5,265 nt of DNA, taken from assembly GCA_030614305.1 (NCBI GenBank), contig JAUWKH010000145.1, positions 1 through 5,265 of the forward strand, in the 5' to 3' direction. This document shows, one piece after another, positions 1-4,815 of the stretch (its first letter is position 1; each line of letters starts with the position of its first letter). Both the position numbers and the translations under genes were made by a program. This DNA comes from Bacteroidota bacterium (GTDB lineage Bacteria > Bacteroidota > Bacteroidia > Bacteroidales > JADFUO01). Below the pieces are notes generated by a model, which was not told where the DNA came from, made no database searches, and saw nothing but the letters and a program-made list of their open reading frames with translations.

Positions 1-814
1 AAGTTTCCAGTACTCTTAATAATTTACTTTGTGTTTCCAGACTTATGTTTGAAACCTCGTCTAAAAACAAAGTTCCTTTGTCTGCAATTTCAAACAGGCC
101 TTTTTTTGTTGCTATAGCTCCGGTAAACGAACCTTTAACATGTCCAAAAAGTTCGCTCTCCAGAAGAGTTGGAGCTAATGCGCTGCAATCACAAGCTATG
201 AATGGTTTATCATTTCGCAGGCTAAGCCTGTGAATCGCTTTCGCAATGAGTTCTTTACCTGTCCCGCTTTCTCCGGTAATAAGGACTGTTCCATTTGTCG
301 TAGCTACACGTTTTATAATTGAAAAAATTTTCTCCATATTAGGGGTTTTCCCAATTATTCCTTCAAACCCCTGATGCATGTGTAATTCTTTTCTTAAAGC
401 TATGTTTTCTTTCAGCAATACCGAATGTTTAATTACTTTTTCAATAATTATTTTCAGTTCATCCGGCGTAAAAGGTTTGCTCATATAATCGACAGCTCCA
501 TGTTTAATAGCTTCAATTGCTGTTTGAATGGTAGCATATCCTGTAATGATAACAACTTCTGAAGATATTCCCAATGACTTAATTCTTTTTAATATTTCTA
601 TTCCATCTAAATCCGGCATTACAATATCAAGAAGGATCAGATCATAATTATCCGTTAATGCTTCTTTCAAGCCTTGTTGAGAATTTGTTTCTATTCTTAT
701 TTCATATTTTTTTTCCGGTGTCAAAATGCGTTCACAACTTAATCCGACAATAGGTTCATCATCAATAACTAGTATGCGGTACTTTGCTAAATTATTATTT
801 TTAATATTACTCAT
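1..814 (-). CDS. Sigma-54-dependent response regulator, NtrC class (3' part outside window)
   Basis: This is the output half of a two-component system: a phosphorylation-controlled AAA+ activator of sigma-54 RNA polymerase. The window holds the first 271 residues. The receiver domain spans about 12-128, with acidic pocket D18/D19, phosphoacceptor D63 (in LLDIVMPD), T91 and the conserved K113 followed by PF. A helical linker (about 129-150) leads into the AAA+ domain, with Walker A GESGTGKE at 181-188, ESELFGH at 219-225, the sigma-54-contacting L1 loop as GSFTGA at 228-233 (consensus GAFTGA) and Walker B GTLFLDEV at 247-254. The rest of the AAA+ domain and any DNA-binding HTH lie beyond base 1. 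The start is fixed by AAAGGTGA, 6 nt before the ATG. The gene begins 6 nt after the kinase stop, so the two are co-transcribed and probably translationally coupled. Family assignment is firm; target genes and signal are unknown. Confidence 0.96.
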   Translation of the reverse strand, partial: MSNIKNNNLAKYRILVIDDEPIVGLSCERILTPEKKYEIRIETNSQQGLKEALTDNYDLILLDIVMPDLDGIEILKRIKSLGISSEVVIITGYATIQTAIEAIKHGAVDYMSKPFTPDELKIIIEKVIKHSVLLKENIALRKELHMHQGFEGIIGKTPNMEKIFSIIKRVATTNGTVLITGESGTGKELIAKAIHRLSLRNDKPFIACDCSALAPTLLESELFGHVKGSFTGAIATKKGLFEIADKGTLFLDEVSNISLETQSKLLRVLET

Positions 815-820
815 TTTTTA

Positions 821-828
821 TCACCTTT
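821..828 (-). promoter_or_regulatory. Ribosome binding site of the response regulator, over the kinase stop codon
   Basis: On the minus strand AAAGGTGA is followed by TAAAAA and then the regulator ATG. Its final TGA is the kinase stop codon. Ribosomes finishing the kinase therefore end on the Shine-Dalgarno-like sequence of the regulator, an arrangement that favours coupled translation. It also supports the chosen regulator start. Confidence 0.65.
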
Positions 829-2767
829 CCTTTTTTATTGGTTCTTCTACAGTATCATTTTTAATAGGTAAAAAGATATTAAATGTTGTACCTTTGCCTT
901 CTTCACTCTCACATTCTATATAACCTCCATGTTGTTGAACAATTCCATAACTAATACTTAATCCTAAACCAGTTCCCTTACCTGCCGGTTTGGTTGTATA
1001 AAACGGGTCAAATATTTTATTTAGATTTTCTTTTTTGATTCCATAACCTGTATCATTTATAGAAATAACTATATGATTTTGTTCAATCGAAGTTACTATT
1101 TTTATTGTTCCTATGTTTGTAATTGCTTCTCCGGCATTAAGAATTATGTTAAGAAACACTTGTTGTAATTGGTTTTTATCGCAATAACAATCCGGAATAT
1201 TTTTTGAGTAATTTTCTTCAATAACAATACTTCTAAACTCTTTTTGATTTTTAATCAGTTTAAGAATTTGATGTAAAACATCATTAATATTTAAAAACTC
1301 TTTTTTAAAAGGGGTTTGTCTTGCAAAATCAAGAAGTCCTTTGACGATTTCACGTACTCTTGTAGTTTCTCTGATTATTACATCCAAATCATTAATGTCT
1401 TCTTCTGTATTATTTTTCTTCTCTTTAAGTAAATGGGCAAACGTTAGAACTCCGGTAAGAGGATTATTTATTTCATGGGCTATTCCGGCGGATAATCGTC
1501 CGATAGAAGCAAGTTTTTCACTTTGAAAGATCTGTTGTTGAGTAACTCTTTGTATTTTTTTCTCACGTTGTTCAATAGCTTCAGCCATCCGGTTAATTGT
1601 TTTACAAAGTGCTCCCATCTCACCCGGTGACTCAACACAGCAACGAGCCGTTAAATCACCATTAATTACTTTTTTACTCATAGCATTAATATTATCTAAT
1701 GGTTTCGTCCACTTTCTGGTATAAAATAACATCAGGGCCAGGCGGGCACTTGCAATTATACTTATTATTATTATGAAAAATATAATAATGATTTTTTGCG
1801 GCTCCTTAAATGGTTCTTCAAGTAAACCTACATAAAGTGAACCTATTATCTTATTATCCGGATCCCGGATAGGTTCATAGGCTGTAATATACCAATTATT
1901 TACGACGAATGCCCGATCAGCCCATACTTTACCCTTATTAATAACATAATCATAAACTTCAGAGCTCATCCGGGTTCCGATAGCCCTATCATCATCCTTG
2001 CTCTTCACATTCGTAGAGATACGGAGATCATCAAAAAAAATAGTAGCTGTTCCTATGTCTTTTCCTTTGTAAATCTGATCCTGATAAAGCTCCGATTTGA
2101 TTTTATCTACGATTTCAAATTGATTATTCAGAAGATAGCCCCCGATCAGGATTCCAAGCCTCTTTTCAGTATCATTTGAATCTAGTGATACGAAAGGAAC
2201 AGCGGAGGCAATGATCATACCCCTTTTTTCAATTTTTTTTGAAATGGACCGGGCCTTGGGTGTATCTTCTATTTTAATGATTGCCCGATTGGCCAATTCC
2301 TGATTTTCTTTTTCTAATATATCCTGAGAAACCACCATAGTTCCTTTTGCCGGTTTCCATTCTTTCAATACTTTCTTTATTATGGGTATTTCCGATACAT
2401 CATCTCCTTTTTCCTGCGGATTATGTGCACGATATATTACCCGGCCATCACATCCAACAAGAGTAAGCATATCTATTTCACTGTCATTATAAATATTTTG
2501 TAAAACTTTTCCAAGATCTCCTTTAACTTCTTGATCCAGAGGTAATAATATTCTTCGACGTATAGATATAGCTTTTAAAACCTCTTCAATTTGATCAATA
2601 GAATTGTAATAAACATTACTCGCTGAATTCAAATCAAGGCGGACGCGGGTTTGTACTTCTTTATAATACACATTCCTGACATACAGAGATGCAACCGTAG
2701 CTAAAATAACACTAGATATTAAAATTATTATGATTATTCCTATAGACACTTTTAATCGAATTGACAT
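821..2767 (-). CDS. Membrane sensor histidine kinase with Cache-type sensor, HAMP, HisKA and HATPase domains
   Basis: A 648-residue inner-membrane sensor kinase that should autophosphorylate and pass phosphate to the adjacent regulator. TM1 is at about 7-29 and TM2 at about 326-348, both very rich in isoleucine. The roughly 295-residue extracytoplasmic region between them looks like a double Cache fold. The stretch at about 238-316 (GTATIFFDDLRISTNV, then RAIGTRMS, then AFVVNNWYITAYEPI and GSLYVGLLEEPF) resembles the Cache_3-Cache_2 fusion sensor family; this comes from memory of the family, not a search. HAMP covers about 349-401, with C376, C377 and C388 in or beside it. The H-box is SEKLASIGRLSAGIAHEINNP with H431. 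The ATPase domain has N540 and N544, DTGYGI at 572-577, FDPFYTTK at 586-593 and GKGTGLGL at 596-603. The H-box resembles the NtrB/AtoS/ZraS group, which fits an NtrC-type partner. An AAAGGGAAAG ribosome site precedes the ATG. The ligand is unknown; Cache sensors usually bind small molecules. Confidence 0.96.
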   Translation of the reverse strand: MSIRLKVSIGIIIIILISSVILATVASLYVRNVYYKEVQTRVRLDLNSASNVYYNSIDQIEEVLKAISIRRRILLPLDQEVKGDLGKVLQNIYNDSEIDMLTLVGCDGRVIYRAHNPQEKGDDVSEIPIIKKVLKEWKPAKGTMVVSQDILEKENQELANRAIIKIEDTPKARSISKKIEKRGMIIASAVPFVSLDSNDTEKRLGILIGGYLLNNQFEIVDKIKSELYQDQIYKGKDIGTATIFFDDLRISTNVKSKDDDRAIGTRMSSEVYDYVINKGKVWADRAFVVNNWYITAYEPIRDPDNKIIGSLYVGLLEEPFKEPQKIIIIFFIIIISIIASARLALMLFYTRKWTKPLDNINAMSKKVINGDLTARCCVESPGEMGALCKTINRMAEAIEQREKKIQRVTQQQIFQSEKLASIGRLSAGIAHEINNPLTGVLTFAHLLKEKKNNTEEDINDLDVIIRETTRVREIVKGLLDFARQTPFKKEFLNINDVLHQILKLIKNQKEFRSIVIEENYSKNIPDCYCDKNQLQQVFLNIILNAGEAITNIGTIKIVTSIEQNHIVISINDTGYGIKKENLNKIFDPFYTTKPAGKGTGLGLSISYGIVQQHGGYIECESEEGKGTTFNIFLPIKNDTVEEPIKKER

Positions 2768-2804
2768 AAGAGCTTTCCCTTTCTTTTAGGACAAAATATT
2801 TATA

Positions 2805-2835
2805 CAAAAATAGTTAATTTTTTTAAGCCCCCAAA
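2805..2835 (-). promoter_or_regulatory. Bacteroidota-type promoter for the two-component pair
   Basis: On the minus strand TTTG (2835-2832) is followed by exactly 19 nt and then TATTTTTG (2812-2805). This matches the phylum's primary sigma factor pattern, TTTG, 19-21 nt, TAnnTTTG. The start of transcription would fall near 2800, giving a leader of about 30-35 nt that contains the kinase ribosome site. The surrounding gap (2768-2860) shows no convincing terminator for the upstream SRPBCC gene, so read-through from pyrE is also possible. No sigma-54 -24/-12 pattern is visible, so the pair does not look self-activated from here. Confidence 0.65.
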
Positions 2836-2860
2836 TCGGTATAATTATGAGTGCATGAAT

Positions 2861-3262
2861 TTACTCGTGATGTTCTTTTAATTTGGAAACCATTATATCA
2901 ATCAGGTTTTGCAAGGGTCTTTTAGCCATCATTGCAAGCATAGGGTTCATGTTGGCTTTTAATTCAAGTTGGACTTGTGATTGATTATTTTCAGCAGGTT
3001 CAATATGACATATCATGTCAAAATCAAAGGGTACTTTTCCCTCGGAAGAAATATGAATAAAAGAAAATTTATTTGCTTCCTTGATTCTCATTCCGATATC
3101 AGCCATTCCTTTAACTGTAAAAGAACAAGTATCTTCGGTTGAATTCCAATTAGTTACCTGTTCAGGCATTAATTTTTTAAAATTATTGAAATTACTCAGA
3201 AATGAAAATATTTCCTCATTCGGTTTATTTATTAAAACTTTATCGGTTTTGATCTTTACCAT
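2861..3262 (-). CDS. Small SRPBCC-fold (START/Bet v1-like) protein, substrate unknown
   Basis: A 133-residue soluble protein with no signal peptide or membrane segment. The pattern fits the SRPBCC helix-grip fold: a first strand (about 3-11, VKIKTDKVLINKP), two short helices (about 14-32, EEIFSFLSNFNNFKKLMP), a run of alternating strands (about 45-104, including SFTVKGMADIGMRI and QVQLELKANMNP), and a long C-terminal helix (about 108-131) that would close the ligand cavity. Members of this superfamily bind or modify hydrophobic ligands, but nothing here identifies one. The start codon lies inside the end of pyrE (7-nt overlap), and a GGAGAG sequence sits 13 nt upstream of it, so expression is tied to pyrE. 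The same pyrE-SRPBCC order is one I recall from other Bacteroidota. The fold is fairly certain; the function is not known. Confidence 0.85.
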   Translation of the reverse strand: MVKIKTDKVLINKPNEEIFSFLSNFNNFKKLMPEQVTNWNSTEDTCSFTVKGMADIGMRIKEANKFSFIHISSEGKVPFDFDMICHIEPAENNQSQVQLELKANMNPMLAMMAKRPLQNLIDIMVSKLKEHHE

Positions 3263-3891
3263 TTCTTAGGATTTTCTCTCCATCTTACTAATGATTGAAT
3301 ATCAGATTCGTTGATGTAATTGGTTTCAACAGCTTTACGGATTAAAAAATTGTAATCTGATAGGGTGATTAATTTACAGTCTGCTTTTTCAAAGTTTTCC
3401 CTGGCAATTGTTAAATCATAAGAAAAAATAGCTACCATCCCTTTAATATTGCATCCGGCTTCTCTGAGTGCATTAACAGCATTCAGACTGCTTTTTCCTG
3501 TTGATATCAGGTCTTCGACAACAACTACCGATTGACCTGATTCAACTATTCCTTCAATTTGATTTGTTAAACCATGTTTTTTTTGAGATGATCGAACATA
3601 AACAAATGGCAAGCCAAGTTCCTGGGCAACAAGAGCTCCCTGAGCAATACCTCCGGTAGCTACTCCTGCTATAACATCAACCGAGCCGAATTCTTCATTA
3701 ATAATTTTTACAAACTCCTGCCTGATATAAGTTCTTATCTTTGGAAAGGAAAGCGTAATGCGGTTGTCACAATAAATCGGTGACTTTAATCCTGATGCCC
3801 ATGTAAAAGGATTGGTAATATTTAATTTTATTGCTTTAATTTGCAGTAGAAAATCTGAAATTGTTAATGCGGTTTCTTCATATAATATCAT
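3256..3891 (-). CDS. pyrE: Orotate phosphoribosyltransferase
   Basis: Cytosolic enzyme converting orotate plus PRPP to orotidine 5'-monophosphate and pyrophosphate, the fifth step of de novo pyrimidine synthesis. It has 211 residues, the usual size. Visible signatures are FTWASGLKSPIYCDNR at 29-44, GVATGGIAQGALVA at 76-89, the mobile catalytic loop VRSSQKKHG at 99-107 (K104, K105, H106) and the PRPP-binding motif VVVVEDLISTGKSS at 122-135 with acidic pair E126/D127. The reading frame is open upstream to 4095, but the extra 68 residues are unlike PyrE and would run antisense through the NUDIX gene, so the ATG at 3891 is preferred. The gene diverges from the NUDIX gene with only 7 bp between start codons and overlaps the SRPBCC gene downstream. 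No Shine-Dalgarno sequence is apparent. Confidence 0.97.
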   Translation of the reverse strand: MILYEETALTISDFLLQIKAIKLNITNPFTWASGLKSPIYCDNRITLSFPKIRTYIRQEFVKIINEEFGSVDVIAGVATGGIAQGALVAQELGLPFVYVRSSQKKHGLTNQIEGIVESGQSVVVVEDLISTGKSSLNAVNALREAGCNIKGMVAIFSYDLTIARENFEKADCKLITLSDYNFLIRKAVETNYINESDIQSLVRWRENPKKW

Positions 3892-3895
3892 AAAA

Positions 3896-3925
3896 CAAAT
3901 GTATAAAGTTTTTATTAATAATAAA
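3896..3925 (-). promoter_or_regulatory. Possible pyrE promoter overlapping the NUDIX start codon
   Basis: On the minus strand TACATTTG (3903-3896) matches the TAnnTTTG -7 box. An imperfect -33 element, TTTA (3925-3922), lies 18 nt upstream, one base short of the usual spacing. Transcription would begin about 4-5 nt past the box, at or within a base of the pyrE ATG at 3891, giving a leaderless mRNA. The NUDIX ATG (3899-3901) lies inside the box. The -7 match is good and the -33 match weak, so this is a candidate only. Confidence 0.4.
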
Positions 3926-4516
3926 GCTGTTGTTTTTGTTGAAGATATGAACAACTTACAAGTATCGGAAAATGACCGGATACTTAAATATACTTCAGCT
4001 AAAGTGTTGTTTTCTGAATTTGAGAAGTTTATACAAGATGACAGTAAAACAAATTTATATATTATTAGTGAAAAAAATGTTGAAAAGTTATTCAAAATAT
4101 TTATATCGTTTTTTAAAGAAATTGAAGCTGCCGGTGGGATGGTCAGAAATGCGGCAAATAAAATTATGTTGATTTATCGTTATGATAAATGGGATTTGCC
4201 GAAAGGAAAGATGAAAAAAAATGAGAAACCTGAAAAAGCAGCTATACGTGAAGTGACGGAAGAAACAGGAATTAGTAATATTAAAATTTTAAAACAATTA
4301 CCTTGTACATATCATATCTATACTTTAAAAGGAGAAAGAATTATAAAAAAAACATACTGGTATGAAATGTTGTCGGAATCAATACAAACGCCTGTGCCTC
4401 AAACCGAAGAAAATATTACTGATGTAAGATGGATGAACAAACAGGAAATCACAAAAGCATTAAAAAATACATATCGTTCAATTTTCGAATTGTTTTGGTT
4501 CAGTAATATTTTGTGA
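3899..4516 (+). CDS. NUDIX hydrolase with an N-terminal extension
   Basis: A 205-residue soluble protein expected to cleave a nucleoside diphosphate linked to another group, using a divalent metal. The NUDIX box is complete and exact for GX5EX7REUXEEXGU: G103, E109, R117, E118, E121, E122, G124, I125. Upstream of it KWDLPKG (97-103) is the usual lead-in, and VRWMNKQEI (176-184) is the typical strand and start of the C-terminal helix. The catalytic domain begins only at about residue 80; the first 80 residues form an extra domain that I do not recognise. The ATG at 3899 is chosen because the frame upstream (open to 3812) would be antisense to pyrE. No ribosome site or promoter is visible before it. 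The substrate cannot be read from the sequence; sanitation of oxidised nucleotides, Ap4A or sugar nucleotides are all possible. Confidence 0.93.
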   Translation: MYKVFINNKAVVFVEDMNNLQVSENDRILKYTSAKVLFSEFEKFIQDDSKTNLYIISEKNVEKLFKIFISFFKEIEAAGGMVRNAANKIMLIYRYDKWDLPKGKMKKNEKPEKAAIREVTEETGISNIKILKQLPCTYHIYTLKGERIIKKTYWYEMLSESIQTPVPQTEENITDVRWMNKQEITKALKNTYRSIFELFWFSNIL

Positions 4517-4588
4517 AAAACATTCCATTTCTCAGTAAGAATAAGATTAATAATGAGGTTATGGGCCAAATTTGTTGATATGTAGATT

Positions 4589-4654
4589 ATTCACTGCAAC
4601 CGACGGGTTTATTCTCTGCAACCGATGGGTTTATTCTCTGCAATCGACGGGTTA
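4589..4654 (+). repeat. Three tandem copies of a 22-bp repeat
   Basis: Units at 4589-4610, 4611-4632 and 4633-4654 each begin ATTC(A/T)CTGCAA and end in the word CCGACGGGTTT or a close variant. Unit 2 differs from unit 1 at two positions (T for A in the lead, T for C in the core). Unit 3 has T for C in the core and A as its last base. Each core, AACC-GACG-GGTT, is itself a small inverted repeat with a 4-nt loop. There are no unique spacers between units, so this is not a CRISPR array. Confidence 0.9.
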
Positions 4655-4661
4655 ACCCGTC
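4646..4661. repeat. Perfect 16-bp palindrome
   Basis: GACGGGTTAACCCGTC reads the same on both strands. Its left half is the end of the third 22-bp unit and its right half is an inverted copy of the same word. As RNA it could form a 6-bp stem with a UUAA loop; as DNA it could be a dimer-binding site. Nothing identifies a binding protein. Confidence 0.85.
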
Positions 4662-4665
4662 AGTT

Positions 4666-4689
4666 CTTTGCGACTTTGCGACTTTGCGT
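4666..4689 (+). repeat. Three tandem 8-bp units, CTTTGCGA
   Basis: CTTTGCGA at 4666-4673 and 4674-4681 is followed by CTTTGCGT at 4682-4689. The array lies in the same inverted-repeat-bounded segment as the 22-bp array, just past the palindrome. Similar runs of CTTTGCG words occur, as I recall, in intergenic regions of many unrelated environmental bacteria; I cannot confirm that here. Confidence 0.85.
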
Positions 4690-4694
4690 GATGA

Positions 4695-4746
4695 AAGATA
4701 GTTAATTTATGGAAACCCGTCGGTTTTTTTCAAGATAGTTAATTTA
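4695..4746 (+). repeat. 15-bp direct repeat flanking a hairpin word
   Basis: AAGATAGTTAATTTA occurs at 4695-4709 and again, identically, at 4732-4746. The 22 nt between them (4710-4731) carry an inverted copy of the core of the 22-bp units (AAACCCGTCGGTT, 4713-4725) plus a run of seven T. The second copy ends on the first base of the right-hand inverted repeat. Confidence 0.8.
4711..4730 (+). terminator. Possible intrinsic terminator after the NUDIX gene
   Basis: AAACC-CGTC-GGTTT (4713-4726) forms a 5-bp stem, extendable by two G-U pairs, and runs into seven T (4724-4730). Alternatively the whole 13-nt word pairs perfectly with 4598-4610 of the first 22-bp unit, giving a 13-bp stem with a long loop. 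The local stem is weak and shares bases with the T run, so the call is tentative. It lies about 200 nt past the NUDIX stop codon and just before the coaD promoter, a sensible place for a terminator. Confidence 0.35.
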
Positions 4747-4771
4747 GAAATGGAATGTTTATATAAATTTG

Positions 4772-4779
4772 TATCTTTG
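4772..4779 (+). promoter_or_regulatory. Bacteroidota-type -7 box for coaD
   Basis: TATCTTTG matches TAnnTTTG exactly and lies 36 nt before the coaD ATG, predicting transcription from about 4784 and a leader of roughly 32 nt. No good TTTG stands at the expected -33 distance; that position (about 4749-4752) falls within the right inverted repeat of the upstream segment and reads AATG. The leader has only a weak CAGG just before the ATG as a ribosome site, which is ordinary for this phylum. Confidence 0.55.
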
Positions 4780-4815
4780 TTTTAAAATCAATAAAATAAA
4801 CTAAGATATTTCAGG

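Larger units (their letters stand above)
4518..4760. mobile_element. MITE-like segment bounded by 15-bp inverted repeats
   Basis: AAACATTCCATTTCT at 4518-4532 is the exact reverse complement of AGAAATGGAATGTTT at 4746-4760. The 243-bp segment between NUDIX and coaD has no plausible ORF and is packed with repeats: three 22-bp tandem units, a 16-bp palindrome, three 8-bp units and a 15-bp direct repeat, all listed separately. Its centre (about 4594-4690) is visibly richer in G and C than the flanks. Terminal inverted repeats with a non-coding core fit a non-autonomous mobile element. No clear target-site duplication flanks it (the bases outside are GTGAA and ATATA), so mobility is inference. 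A structured RNA or a long-range stem between two genes is the main alternative. The segment 4533-4588 shows nothing recognisable. Confidence 0.4.

Noticed and set aside
45..923. Short plus-strand open frames at 45-233 and 726-923
   Set aside because: Both run antisense to the response regulator and kinase, whose motifs fix the coding strand.
2810..2820. ATAGTTAATTT shared between the kinase promoter region and the 15-bp direct repeat at 4695 and 4732
   Set aside because: Only 11 AT-rich bases match, which is easily chance in DNA of this composition.
2768..2860. Sigma-54 promoter or terminator in the gap before the kinase
   Set aside because: No GG-N10-GC pattern with the expected flanks and no stem followed by a T run on the minus strand were found.
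3812..3898. Longer NUDIX start giving 234 residues
   Set aside because: The extra 29 codons would be antisense to the conserved start of pyrE, and the ATG at 3899 gives a sensible first strand.
3892..4095. Longer pyrE start giving 279 residues
   Set aside because: The extra N-terminal 68 residues do not resemble PyrE and would be antisense to the NUDIX coding region; 211 residues is the normal size.
4589..4654. CRISPR array
   Set aside because: The 22-bp units are directly adjacent with no unique spacers, and no cas genes are present.
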